Assembly: GCA_028386065.3 (NCBI GenBank)
Contig: JAKUCV010006140.1
Span: forward strand, 274,929-338,928
DNA length: 64,000 nucleotides
Reading direction: 5' to 3'
Origin: Turnera subulata
Taxonomy: Eukaryota > Streptophyta > Magnoliopsida > Malpighiales > Passifloraceae
The translations under genes and the position numbers were made by a program. The notes beneath the pieces are model-generated. The model did not search any database and was not told the DNA's origin. It saw only the letters and a program-made list of their open reading frames with translations. Shown in pieces: positions 22,929 to 35,067 of the stretch (its first letter is position 1; every line of letters starts with the position of its first letter).

Positions 22929-25900
22929 ATGGCACAAAACACTAGCACATTGTCATTGCGATCGGTCCTTGAGAAGGAAAGCTGAATGGAAATAGTTTCC
23001 TAAAGTGGCATCGCATTTTGAGGATAGTCCTCGAACAAGAAAAGGTTGTATGTCCTTGATGGGCTTGTTCCGAATGAACCGGCGCCTAATGCTCCTAGGG
23101 CAGTAAGGTATGCTTATAAGAAGCATGTTGATGATGCATTGGATGCATCATGCCTTATGCTTATAACCATGGACTCTGAGCTTTAGAAGCAACATGAGAA
23201 ATTGGGGGCGTTCGATGTGATCGAACGCCTGAGAGGTTTGAGACCTCTAAGGCATTGTTCCAATGCAGGATGGTTGAGTCATCACCCGTAAGACCTCATG
23301 TGCTCAAAATGATTGGATACATTGGGAGCCTTGAGGGTCTTGGTTTTCCTTTGCAGAAGGAGTTGGCTGTTGATCTAGTCCTGTAATCGTTGCTGGATAG
23401 TTACAGCCAATTTGTCATAAACTTCAATATGAATCATCTTGACAAATCCTGGTATGAGTTGCTCAACATGTTAGGAACAACTGAGCAACAGATGAAGGCA
23501 AACAAATCCAACAGCATTATGATGGTTGGAAGAGCAAGGGAAAGGGTAAGGGCAAGGTGAAGAAATTTGCCAAAAAGTTTGGTGCATCTTCTTCACAAGT
23601 GTTGAAACCCAAAGGTGGTGTTGCAAAGGAAGGTCAATGCTTTCATTGCAAGAAGTCCGGTCATTGGAAACGTAACTGCCCTGTTTACCTTGAAGAGGTA
23701 AAGAAGCAGAAGGGAAGTAAGACTTCCGCTTCAGGTATTTTCGTTATAGAAGCTAATATCTCTACCTCAGCATCATGGGTATTAGATACAGGATGTGGTT
23801 CTCACGTTTGTGTAAATGTGAAGGAACTGAGAAAGAGCAGGAGATTGGCAAAGGGTAAGATAGACCTGCATGTGGGAAATGGAGCAAGAGTTATTGCATT
23901 AGCCGTAGGAACTTACTATCTTACCTTACCGAGTGGTTTGGTTTTAGAACTAGACGATTGTTATTATGTACCGACCATAAGCAGGAATTTGATTTCTGTG
24001 TCTTGTCTTGACAAGAAAGGATTTTCATTTGTAATAAAGAACAATTGTTGTTCTATTTATTTCAATGATGTTTGTTATGGTGGTGCGTATTTAAGCAATG
24101 GTTTGTATGTTCTTAACCTAGAAACCGCAATCTATAACGTTAATACAAAGAAGGTTAGAATGAACGATTCTAATGAAACCTATCTTAGGCATTGTCGATT
24201 GGGCCATATAAACGAGACTCGTATTTCTAAACTCCATAAAGATGGACTTTTAGACTCATTTGATTTTGAATCATTTGAGACATGTGAGTCATGTTTGTTA
24301 TGCAAGATGATGAAGACTCCTTTTGCTGGTAAAGGTAAAAGGGCTTCGGACTTGTTAGGTCTTATACATAGTGATGTATGCGGATCTATGTCGACACAAG
24401 CTAGAGGTGGTTTTCAATACTTCATTATATTTACTGATGATTTCAGCAGATATGGCTATGTGTATCTAATGAAACACAAGTCAGAATCCTTTGAAAAGTT
24501 CAAAGAATTCAAGAATGAAGTACTGAATCAACCCGGGAAAAGTATTAAAATGCTTCGATCAGATCGAGGTGGTGAATACTTAGGCCGAGATTTGCTTGAT
24601 CATCTAAAGGAGTGTGGTACAGTATCACAACTCACTCCACCGGGTACGCCTTAACGGAATGGTGTGTCCGAAAGGAGGAATAGAACCTTGTTAGACATGG
24701 TTCGTTCGATGATGAGTCAAGCTGACCTTCCTTCTTCTTTTTGGGGACATGCATTATTGAGTACTGCATTTACACTTAACCGTGTTCCATCTAAATCGGT
24801 CGAAAAGACACCATATGAGATATGGACTGGGAAACGTCCCAATTTATCTTTTATGAGAATTTGGGGTTGTGAGGCTTACGTGAGACGTGAAGCATCAGAT
24901 AAACTCGGCCTTAAATCCGACAAGTACCTCTTTGTAGGATACCCTAAAGAAACTAAAGGGTATTATTTCTATAATCCTTTAGAACACAAAGAGTTTGTTA
25001 CTCGGACTGCTATTTTTCTAGAAAGAGAATTTATTTCTAGAAGAATCAGTGGGGGGAAAATAGAACTCGAAGAAGTTCGAGATATAGAGGCTGAGATGGA
25101 ACAAGGACAGGAACTACAAGATGTTGTGGATGAGAATCTTGTACCTATAACACATGGACCGCGTAGGTCGGATAGGATTCGGTATGAGCCTGAGAGATAT
25201 GGATTTCTTATGACTCATACTGGAGATGTGATGCTCATAGATAAGGACGAGCCCACTTCCTATCAGCAGGCCATTACGGGTTTGGACTCCAAGAACTGGC
25301 TAGAAGCCATGAATTCAGAAATAGAATCCATGTATGAAAACAAGGTATGGACCTTGGTTGATCCACCCGAAGGGGTAAAACCCATAGGGTGCAAATGGGT
25401 CTTTAAGAAAAAAACCGACATGGATGGTAATGTGATTACCTTTAAAGTGCGATTGGTCGCGAAAGGTTTCAAACAAGTTCATGGTATAGACTATGATGAA
25501 ACTTTCTCACCAGTTGCCATGGTTAAATCCATCCGGATTCTGTTGGCCATAGCCGCATACCATAATTATGAGATATGGCAAATGGATGTCAAAACCGCTT
25601 TCCTTAATGGAAATCTTTTAGAGGATGTGTACATGACACAACCTGAAGGTTTTGTCGATCCAGAGAATGCTAATATGGTATGCAAGTTTCAAAGATCCAT
25701 TTATGGGTTGAAGCAAGCTTCTAGGAGTTGGAATCTTCATTTTAATGAAGTGATCAAAGAGTTTGGTTTCACTAAGAACGAAGATGAACCATGTGTTTAC
25801 AAGAAGGTTAGTGGGAGCATTATTGTTTTCTTGTTGTTGTATGTTGACGACATCCTACTTATTGGGAATGACATTCTGACACTACAGTCTGTAAAGGCTT

Positions 25901-26605
25901 GGTTAGGGAAGAATTTCACAATGAAGGACTTAGGAGAAGCAACCTATGTGTTAGGCATAAAGATCTATAGTGATAGATCCAAAAGGCTTCTCGGGCTAAG
26001 TCAGAGTACATATATTGACAAAGTGCTAAAGAGGTTTAGCATGCAAGATTCCAAGAAAGGATTCTTGCCCTTGTCACATGGCGTAGCTCTCTCAAAGAAT
26101 CAATGTCCTAGTACGACTAAGGAGAGAGAGCGGATGAGTAAGATTCCTTATGCTTCTGCAATAGGATATATCATGTATGCCATGCTATGTACTCGACCGG
26201 ATGTCGCTTATGCTTTGAGTGTCATAAGCAGATACCAAGCTGATCCCGGTGAGAGTCACTGGACAACAGTTAAGGACATCCTTAAGTACTTGAGAAGGAC
26301 TAAGGATGCATTCCTGGTTTACGGAAGCATGGATGAGCTTGTTGTAAAGGGTTACACAGATGCTAGCTTCCAAACTGACAGGGATGACTTTAGATCGCAA
26401 TCAGGTTATGTGTTTTGTCTTGGAGATGGTGCTGTGAGCTGGAAGAGTTCTAAGCAAGATACAGTTGCCAACTCTACAACTGAGGCTGTACAAAGTTCCT
26501 TCTGAGAACTTCGTAGCAGAACCTTTGGCTGAGCCTTTCACACAGCGGAAGCATGATGGTCATGCAACATCCATTTGTATTAGATACATGGATGATTGGC
26601 TTTAG
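22929..26605 (+). pseudogene. Copia gag-pol, copy 1, broken
   Basis: The start ATG at 22929 matches the intact copy's start, but small deletions and stops scramble gag until about 23560. From 23557 one frame carries the CCHC knuckle (CFHCKKSGHWKRNC), the protease DTGCGSH block, and integrase with its HHCC finger and first two acidic residues. TAA at 24652 (a Gln position in the family) interrupts it. The frame resumes with SERRNRTLLDMV, the third catalytic acid, and runs through RT, where YVDDILL is intact, to TGA at 26503. RNase H is mostly deleted at ...TTEAVQ/KVPSE..., then a frameshifted tail (RKHDGH...GIRYM-like) reaches TAG at 26603. It is not translatable as a whole. Confidence 0.9.
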
Positions 26606-26619
26606 TGCAAGTGGGAGAT

Positions 26620-28154
26620 TGTTAGTAATATGCCCAAAAGCCAATCAATGGATGATTGTATGAGTCATGTATATACATTAAGGTTATTCCAATAAATATG
26701 ATTATGAGATAATCGCTTGCAGAAATTTATAACCCTAGAATACTTTGTATTCTTAAAACGTCCCTAGTCAATTATTATTGTGGATGGGTTGTAATAATAA
26801 ATCAAGACTAGCGTATGTTGAGAATTATATGAGAAATGAATTCTACATACGGGTACAAGTTAGAGAACTTGTGGACTGGACTGACCCACATAAGAACCCT
26901 ACATGGAACGTTATATGATAGTCATTAGTGGTTCTTTTATATGTATTGTCCTTAGACCTGAGATCATCAAGGTTCCCAACATATGAGTCGTATACTTTGA
27001 TATTATTCCTAGTCATCCGTAACTGGGTGGACTTAAGGGTAATCATTGGGTATATGATAAATGTGTAGTGGGTTTTGATTGATCAAGATGGGATTCGTCC
27101 GACCCATATAACGGGTATATTATCAGATGGGCCTCTTGATAGAGTTGAACTGTAAATGCATGGCCATGCTCGGATTATATGATATGGTGATATCATGAGG
27201 ATCCGTTTTACATAGTTAACTCGGGGATCAAGAAACTAAGATTAAACATATATGAGATTGACATTTTCCATGTCTCGGTTTAATCTTGATAATGGGACGA
27301 AAGGACGATGACATTTTCCGAGGCATATAGAATCAGTACTGATCTTGTCGTTCGGGTAGCAATGATGTGTTGCTAGATGCCGCTCTTTGCTTATAATTGT
27401 AAAATGAGATTTTACAATTATTGCCGGATGTTAAAAGTGCCTACAGGGTCACACACATAGAACCGTTGATTCGAGCAGGTGGTTGAACCGTGGTTGGACC
27501 ATGGTTCGACCGAGTGTGGTTGGACCGCGGTTGGACCGTGCTTGGACCGTGGTTGGACCAGGGTCGTTTTGGGATGGTTTGGTTCAGTAATTGTCAGAAT
27601 TATTAGACCAAATTATTACTGTGATGTGTGTTTGTATATTAGTGGAGACAAGATTATGTGGAGACATAATCATTTTGGGAATGGGCCATTATGTTTGCCA
27701 TTACCCATTGTCCTTTAGCACTAATTGAAGTGAGTAATCTGATTACTCTTCTCCACTATTGCATTCTAGTTTTTGTGAGTCTTGAGAGTGTTTTTCAGAC
27801 TAGTAAGAACACACACAAACACTCACCCATTCTTTGAGAAAGAAAGTAACACCACATATAGCTCCCAGAAATCCGTAGCTAGCACTATGGTTCGGGAGTG
27901 CTCGGGGGTTGGAGATCGTGAGACAATTTTGGCCGGTGATTGACGGTTCGTGTGGATACCGTAGAGGAGCAGGATATCCTTCCGGCTCTAGCTGATTCGG
28001 TTCTTCAGTTAGGTGAAAGATCCTAACCGTTTCAGGTATGTTTGTTTTTGTTGTTCGGTTTAGTTGCTTCACTTGGATCCTTCATGTGTTTTCGGGTTTC
28101 CGCTGTGCATCTGTTGCATTTAGATTGTCTATTTTGCATGACCGAAAACTTACA
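26620..28154 (+). repeat. 3' LTR of copia copy 1
   Basis: It starts right after the purine tract GTGGGAGAT and ends ACTTACA at 28154. It is the same length as the 5' LTR, with no indels seen. Most differences are transitions. Confidence 0.95.
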
Positions 28155-28239
28155 CTTTGATGGCTATGGTGTCGTGTTTGATGATGAAGATGGTGATGTG
28201 GTTGATGGCTGGAATCAAGCATAACCATTATTAGTATTA

Positions 28240-28495
28240 GGATTAAAACCTTTTTTCATCCTTGTGTTAGACCATAAAGTTGAAAGTCATCCTTGTATTG
28301 GTTTTGGTCTGTTTTCATCCCTCTGTCCATGGGTTTTGGTCTGTTTTCATCCCTCTAACTAGGCCAAAAAGACGAACGCAAGGATGTAAATATGAAAAAA
28401 TTCACAAATAGAGGGATGAAAACAAGCCAAAATCTAATAGAAGGATGACTTCCAACTTTGAGGTCTAATACAAGGATGAAAAAACACTTTATTCC
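28240..28495. mobile_element. Small MULE-type MITE with 9-bp duplication
   Basis: Left end GGATTAAAACCTTTTTTCAT; right end reverse-complemented GGAATAAAGTGTTTTTTCAT. Both lead into CCTTGTRTTAGACC. The flanks TTAGTATTA (28231-28239) and TTGGTATTA (28496-28504) form a 9-bp duplication with one mismatch. An internal direct repeat GGTTTTGGTCTGTTTTCATC occurs near 28300 and 28334. It is non-coding and related by its ends to 409-1303. Confidence 0.85.
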
Positions 28496-29015
28496 TTGGT
28501 ATTATTATTAACAAAAGAAGAGAAGAAGGAAAACGAAAAGAAAGCATTGCAATTAATTAGCATTAAAAACCACGAAAAGAAAGCATTACAATTAATTAGC
28601 ATTAAAAACCAGCATTAATGAGCATTAAAAAAAGAAATAATTAATTTTTTCAATTTTATAATGATTTGGAATTAATTGATGTTAACTTTGTTTATAATTA
28701 TTATAGATTTAGTAATAAATGTGTTTCTTTTTCTTTTCAAATTTTAATTGTTTATTATCTTTATTTTTTCCAAATTCGATATAGATAGAAATCTTAATTT
28801 TAAGAAAAAGGAAATATTAAAATTCAGCCATCCGGGGCCCATCATCCACGTGTCAATCTTTGGGTGGGTTACCCGCTACCAGAGGTAAAAAGGACAGAAT
28901 CTTGACATTTCTATCAAGTTCAGGAATAGAATCTTTGAGAAAAAAAGTTCAGGGCCATGGTTTGAGATTTTGAAAAAGTTAAGGGACATAAAAAAGATTT
29001 ATCTCGTTCGTTGAT

Positions 29016-29782
29016 ATCAGGCAGGGGGGATGATGAGTCAGTCACTGCATTTCGGATTCGGTACAACACTCTTCTCTCCTATGCCAGGGAGCTTGTGCCA
29101 AATGAGGAGACCAAGTACAGACGGCTTGTGAATGCCCTACGCCGCACAGTGGGGGATGTAGTTTGTGAGGCTGTAGTGGACACGGAGAGGATCCTTTTGG
29201 AAGCACAGCAGGCTCGAGCAGCTGGACAGAAGAAGCGGAATTCATCTTTTCCAGACAGTGGTAGTCAGCCGAAGAGGCAGTATACAGCTTCTAGTGGTGG
29301 TTATTTGGGTGGTTCTTCTTTTCGTGGGTCTAAGAAGAACTGGGGAGGTGGCTACCGAGGCGGATCAGGTAGATTGTCGGGTGGCCAGTTGCATCAGGAT
29401 GTGTCCCGTGGACAGGATGTTTCAGAGCGCCCTCCACTCAAGTGCTGGGGTTGTGGGAAGTTCGGGCACATCAAGCCCAATTGTCCCGAGAAGTCTGGTA
29501 GTGGATCTCAGTACACGGTTCAGAGTTCTGTAGCTTCGGGCTCAGGCAGGGGGAATGGTTACAGAGGTCGTGGTCGTGGTAATAGATCTGGGGGTAGAGG
29601 TGAAGCGACGCAGGCGGCTACACCTCAAGTCTATGCCATCGCCAGAGAGGAGGCTACAGATGCTCTAGAGGTCATTGTAGGTATATTTATGATTTTTGGT
29701 CATCGTGCACATGCTTTGGTTGATCCAGGCTCTACACATTCCTTTATTTCATGTACATACATGACAAGACATGATTGCTGAT
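29016..29782 (+). pseudogene. Tekay-like gag C-terminus and start of protease (after the MULE)
   Basis: This continues the gag domain interrupted at 17872 (ESVTAFRIRYNTLLSYAREL, EETKYRRLVNALRRTV). A Gly/Ser/Arg-rich linker follows, then a zinc knuckle CWGCGKFGHIKPNC (C-x2-C-x4-H-x4-C), then the protease active-site block ALVDPGSTHSFIS, where this lineage has D-P-G-S-T. The frame ends at TGA 29780; the protein continues in another frame from about 29771, so there is a frameshift or small deletion within the protease. Confidence 0.85.
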
Positions 29783-32700
29783 GATGATGACCTAGGTAGA
29801 CCCTTGAGAGTTCGGTTACCTACGGATAGTATAGTTAGTGTGGATCGGGTATGTAGGAATGTATCCGTTGAGTATGATGGTGAGTATTTTCCCACTGATC
29901 TTAGTTTTATGAATTTGAGTGAGTTTGATGTGATTCTTGGCATGGATTGGTTGTCTAGACACCAAACAGTGGTAGATTGCCGAGCCACGGAAGTGGCTTT
30001 GTGTTCTCTTTTAGTGGACTCTACGGTACCAGTGCCCGGGTTGGAGGATATTCCGATAGTGAGGGAGTTTCCAGATGTTTTCCCTAACGAGTTACTAGGT
30101 TTACCTCCGGAGAGTGAGGTTGAGTATACAATGGACATGGTATCAGGAGTTGCTCCTATCTCCATTCCACCTTACAGGATGGCTCCGACTGAACTTCAGG
30201 AGTTGAAGAAGCAGTTGGAGGAGTTGCTAGAAAAAGGTTTCATCAGACCGAGCACTTCAGCTTGGGGTGCCCCGGTCTTGTTTGTTAAGAAGAAAGATGG
30301 TAGTATGCGGATGTCTGTGGACTACAGGCAGTTGAACAAGGTGACTGTTAAGAACAAGTATCCGTTGCCTAGGATTGATGACTTGTTTGATCAGTTGCAG
30401 GGAGCATCTATGTTCTCATAGATCGACTTACGATCCGAAAACCATCAGGTCAGGATTGCAGAACAGGACATACCAAAGACTGCTTTTCGCACTCGGTATG
30501 GTCACTATGAATTTGTTGTGGTTCCTTTCGGGTTGACAAATGCTCCTACAATGTTCATGTGTGTGATGCATGGGGTGTTCTATGAGTTCCTAGGTCGGTT
30601 TGTGGTTGTTTTCATTAATGATATTCTGGTCTACTCGAGAAGTAAGGTCGAGCATGAGGAGCATTTGAGACTGGTGTTGCAGAGGCTGCAGAAGAAGCAA
30701 CTTCATGCCAAACTCAGCAAGTGCGAGTTTTGGTTGGATGAAGTTGCCTTTCTTGGGCATATAGTGTCGGGAGAAGGTATCAAGGTGGACCCGGCCAAGG
30801 TTAAGACGGTTATGGAGTGGGAACCACCGAAGAATGCATCTAAGGTATGGAGTTTCCTTAGACTTACTGGTTACTATCGCAGGTTCGTTGAGGGGTTTTC
30901 CTTAATAGCGGGTCCCATGACCAAGTTGTTGAGGAAAGATTGCTCTTATGTGTGGGATGATCGTTGCCAAAAGAGTTTTGAGGAACTGAAGAGTCATTTG
31001 ACTTTTGCACTAGTGTTGATAGTTTCTAGACCCGGTGTGGAGTACACGGTGTTTAGTAATGCTTCTGGTTTGGGTTTGGGTTGTGTGTTGATGCAGGAGG
31101 GTCGGGTGATTGCCTATGCTTCTAGGTAGTTAAGGACTCATGAGAAGAATTATCCGACCCATGATTTGGAGTTAGCTGCTGTGGTTTTTGTTTTGAAGAT
31201 CTGGAGACATCATCTTTTTGGGGAGAAGTGTCGAATTTTCACGGATTACAAGAGCTTGAAGTACATCATGACCCAGAAGGAGCTCAACGTGAGGCAGAGG
31301 CATTGGATCGAGCTCCTGAAGGATTATGATTGTACTATTGAGTACCATCTGGGAAAGGCAGAGGCGTTGCAGATGCTTTGAGCCAGAAGAGAGTTTCATC
31401 TGCAGATAAGGAGCCGGTTTCCTTCGAATTGCCATCTTTGTTGGAGTTGAGGTCTTTAGATGCCCAGTTGGAGGTTGATGATACCAGGGCCTTGTTGGCC
31501 AGTTTGAGCATCCGAACGACCTTGCAGGATAAGATTATGGAGTTGCAGTTCGATGACCCTCATCTAGCAGAGTTGCGAGATAAGGCTCTCGGTGGAGAGA
31601 GTTCTAGTTTTTGTATCCGGGAGAATGGAGCTTTGATGACGGGTGACCGTTTTTGTGTTTCAGACGTGGATGACCTGAGGAAGTTGATTATGGATGAAGC
31701 GCACAACGCGCCTTACGCCATGCATCCGGGTTGCACAAAGATGTACCTGAACCTGAAGAGTCACTATTGGTGGCCTGGGATGAAGAAGGATGTTGCAGAG
31801 TTTGTGGCTTGTTGCATGACTTGTCAGCAGGTGAAAGCTGAGCATCAGGCTCCTACCTGCAAGATGAGATCTTTGTCTATTCCGCAGTGGAAGTGAGAGC
31901 ACATCACTATGGATTTTGTGATTAGGTTACCGAGGACCCGGGGTCGGCATGACGCCATCTGGGTTATTGTCGACAGGTTGACCATGTCAGCTCATTTCCT
32001 TCCTATCCAGCAGACGGATACGATGGATAAGCTGGTAAGATTGTATGTCTCAGGTGTTGTCAGATTACATGGTGTTCCTCTATCCATTATTTCAGATAGG
32101 GATCCGAGGTTCACATCTCACTTCTGGAAGAGTTTGCAGTTAGCTTTAGGTACTAAGCTGAATTTCAGTATAACTTTTCATCTGCAGACAGATGGACAGT
32201 CAGAGAGGACTATTCAGACTTTGGAGGATATGGTTAGAGCATGTGTGCTCAACTTAAGTGGTTCTTGGGAGGAGACGTTACCATTGGTTGAGTTTGCTTA
32301 CAACAACGGGTATCACTCCAGTATTGGTATGGCGCCTTATTAGGCTTTGTGTGGGCGAAAGTGCCATAGTCCGATCTGTTAGGATGAGGAGGGTCTGAGA
32401 CAGGTGATTGGTCCAGATCTTGTCCAAGAGACTGTGGATCAGATTGAGGTTGTCAAGTAGTGCATGAGAGCTGCTCAGGACCGACAGAGGAGTTATGCTG
32501 ATAAGCATCGTCGGGAGAGAGAGTACAGTGTAGGAGACAGGGTATTCCTCCGTGTTGCTCCCTGGAGAGGTGTTATCCGGTTTGGGAGGAAGGGCAAGTT
32601 GAGCCCTCGTTATATCTGTCCTTATGAGATCGTGGAGCGGATTGGTCCGCTGGCTTACAGATTGGCATTACCGGGGGAGCTGTCTCGCATACACAATGTA

Positions 32701-32945
32701 TTCCATGTCTCGATGTTGAGGAGTTATCGGTCTGATCCGAGTCATATGGTATCACCTATGGAGTTGGAGCTTGCTGATGATTTGACTTATGTCGAGGAGC
32801 CAGTTGAGATCTTAGCTCTGGAAGTACGATAGTTGAGGAGTCGTACTATTCCCATGGTTCGAGTTAGATAGAGCCGTCATTCTCCGAATAAGGCTACTTG
32901 GGAGGATGAGTCCCATATGAGAGAGCAGTATCCATATTTGTTCTA
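29771..32945 (+). pseudogene. Tekay-like pol: protease end, RT, RNase H, integrase, chromodomain-like tail
   Basis: Protease end ([13 protein letters not shown]), RT ([29 protein letters not shown]), RNase H ([17 protein letters not shown]), integrase zinc finger (HPGCTKMY...CCMTC) and core follow in order. Core acids are Asp at 31972, Asp at 32095 and Glu at 32203, a DD35E spacing. The C-terminal domain has GPLAYRLALP, then a chromodomain-like end ATWEDESHMREQYPYLF to TAA 32943. In-frame stops are at 30419, 31127, 31894, 32341, 32458 and 32830, with a frameshift near 31365. The RT catalytic pair reads FINDILVY, so the first Asp of the usual DD is Asn (codon 30617). RNase H also shows SNAS where DAS is usual. 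It is non-functional. Confidence 0.9.
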
Positions 32946-32973
32946 ACCATATCTTGTAATTTCGAGGACGAAA

Positions 32974-34534
32974 TTTTCATAAGTTAATTTATGGAGTTTT
33001 TGAAAATTTTCTTTCCAACTTTACCCTCAAGTTAATTTATTTATTGTTGAATATCTTTGTGAGACATGGTGTCTATGTGTATAGGCACGAGACATAGTTC
33101 AGAAGCGGCTGGTACTAGTGGTGGACAGACAAAGCGCCATCGTAATCGAGGTGACTCTATAAGACTTATATGCTTGTATGCGAGTACTTGTTGGTATGGT
33201 TAGTCAATACTACTTGCGAAGTGTATTGCATGCTGATGACTGTGTTATGCCTGTGTTATGTGCTATGATCACTAGATGATATCTTATCAGCTGATATGTC
33301 ATGTTTATGATATGTGTGCTTTCTTGCCAATATCATGTATTTATGTGAGCCTTAAGCTCGGTTAAAGACTATCTTTGGTGGCACACCACCTGTATACGCA
33401 TAATGAGTAACACCTCTTACTTAAGGCATAACTGATAATATATGATTCAGAATAATATAAGTTCTACTGTGGGGCTGTTTACCGGTAGCACCGAGAGGGA
33501 GAGAGGGTACCCCTCAGGTCCTGTTATTATAATGAATTGTATTCACAGAGAAGACGACGAGGGAATTGATGGGTACGCCATCGGTTAGTATATTAGTGAG
33601 AGTACCCCTCACAGAGCTGGCGCCTTGGGGATTTGTCGGGTGTACCCCTTGGTTATTTGTTCTTAATCATTTCCTTTGGTGAGAGCACCCCTCACAGAGT
33701 TGGCGACTTGGGGACTAACGGGTGTGCCCCAAGATTTTGTATTATAATTTCTTTGAGGAGAGCACCCCACCTAGAGCTGTCGGCCACTTGTTTGTTAGTG
33801 ATTTGTTTTTGCCGGAACTTACCCATTCCGGTGTTGATATATATATATGATTATATTTGGGCATACACCCTGGGGAGCTGGCCAATCGCTACCCCGCCCG
33901 ACGCACACAGTAGAGGGCCCTTAATAACAATAAGAATGTAATAACCAGATAATTCACATAACACTTGTATGTGTGGTATTTGACACATGTTGAACGTGTG
34001 TGTATACTTGGGCTCGTGGACTTACTCACCCTACGAGCTTGTCTTTGTATGCCTGTATATTTGTCTTATATTGTACATTGAGTAGGCGACTCATATAAAT
34101 CGCCACCGTGGTTTTACAGATCATTAGTAGCTTGTTGACGGTCGCACTTACCTCGGGTATCAGACTCTTTCATTTCAGCAGGTAGCCGTGTTTCCTTCCT
34201 GGTGGCTCCATAGAGTTGATGTTTCATATGTTCTACACTTGTCATTGACTTTATTGTTGTTATTTTTCCGCTGCGTATTTTGTCGGAATATTGTTTTGTT
34301 TTCTTAGATTTTGATCAGTTGTTATTCCGGTTGGTTTAACCGATGTTACTTTGGTTGGTTAAGCTTGATTTATATTTGACTCTTTGTATTCCGATGTTTA
34401 TTTTTTTTGGTTACTTTAAGATATTGAGTTGATGTTTTTACACAGTGTTTGGCATCTATGGACTTAGGGGCATGTTGGTCATTTTATAACTGTTTAAGAT
34501 TTTGTATTATCGTTTTTGGGATGCGGTCGTTTCA
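32974..34534 (+). repeat. 3' LTR of the Tekay-like element, internally deleted (1.56 kb)
   Basis: It begins at TTTTCATAAGTTAATTTATG, missing the TGTAACGCCCCGA start. It then jumps from the equivalent of about 13550 to that of about 15228, joining at TTAATTTATTTATTG. It has one copy of the 369-bp unit and then follows the 5' LTR closely to GCGGTCGTTTCA. GAGGACGAAATTTTC just upstream is the usual pol-3' junction word of such elements. No polypurine tract remains. Confidence 0.85.
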
Positions 34535-34910
34535 ATAAGTCTCATGTAGACCTCACTAGAAATGAACCTCTATAATGAGAACCTTGCTTGAGAACTCCAA
34601 AATAAGGGATCCCTCATCTCGAATGAAAGTTCCTTAGGACCTTCCCAAATAACAGGCCTCAGAAGCAATGCTTTCATAATGAGTATATGAAGACCTCTCT
34701 AAAAATGGGACCTCTATAATGAAGACCTTCCTTGAGAATTCCCAAGTAAGGAATCCTAAGACCACTATTTCATAATGAGTCTGTGAAGACCACTCAAAAG
34801 AAGAACCTCTACGACGAGGGCATATAATGACAATGCATGCAAAGCAATGGGAGAGAAAGTCTACGTGGTGTTTTTCACAAGAAGAAAATGCATTCTCGCA
34901 AGCAAGTGGT

Positions 34911-35067
34911 GTGAAGGCCCTCTCCCCGAGGGACCCACCAAATCCAGGTATTGTTACATCACTCCCTCTGCCCGATTAAATCCTTTACCATGCTGTAGCA
35001 CTAGGGATTCGAACTCGGGACGTGATGCTCTTTATCCCCCTCAAGGAGAGCACCTTCACCAATTCAG
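34911..35067 (-). mobile_element. SINE copy A (inverted cluster)
   Basis: Read on the minus strand it has the tRNA-like head GTTGGTGAAGGTGCTCTCC and the B-box word GAGTTCGAATCCC, then a body ending GGGCCTTCACA. It is head-to-head with copy B around the CTGCAG at 35068-35073. Confidence 0.75.

Larger units (their letters stand above)
19825..28154 (+). mobile_element. Ty1/copia retrotransposon, copy 1 (8.3 kb), inserted in the MULE
   Basis: Two LTRs of equal length (1535 bp, 19825-21359 and 26620-28154) begin TGTTAGTAATATGCC and end ACTTACA. The flanks are GTTTG (19820-19824) and CTTTG (28155-28159), a 5-bp duplication with one mismatch. A primer-binding site TGGTAGCGGAACC (21361) is like that for initiator Met tRNA but degenerate. 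A polypurine tract GTGGGAGAT (26611-26619) precedes the 3' LTR. The leader carries a palindrome array (21654-22353). Gag-pol is broken. By eye the LTRs differ at roughly 40-45 positions, about 3 percent. Confidence 0.95.
17882..29005. mobile_element. Mutator-like element (MULE) with about 400-bp terminal inverted repeats
   Basis: The ends are GAGATAAATCTTTTTTATGT at 17882 and its reverse complement ending at 29005. GAGATAA matches the start of maize Mu terminal repeats. The inverted repeats can be followed for roughly 400 bp with many substitutions. The flanks are GTTCCTTGAT (17872-17881) and GTTCGTTGAT (29006-29015), a 10-bp duplication with one mismatch. Excising the element plus one duplication restores the gypsy gag reading FLD-IRQ. 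No transposase is present. Without the copia insertion the MULE is about 2.8 kb. Its centre carries a genic-looking segment (18880-19819), suggesting a gene-capturing (Pack-MULE-like) element. Confidence 0.9.
13471..34534 (+). mobile_element. Chromodomain-type (Tekay-like) Ty3/gypsy retrotransposon, interrupted by a MULE
   Basis: The outer ends are TGTAACGCCCCG (13471) and GGATGCGGTCGTTTCA (34534). They are flanked by a perfect ATAAG duplication at 13466-13470 and 34535-34539. The order is 5' LTR, gag, protease, RT, RNase H, integrase, chromodomain-like tail, 3' LTR, as in plant chromoviruses. Removing the MULE at 17882-29005 reconnects gag. The coding region carries at least eight in-frame stops and several frameshifts, so the element is dead. 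It lies inside the 3' part of the Tat-like element. Confidence 0.9.
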
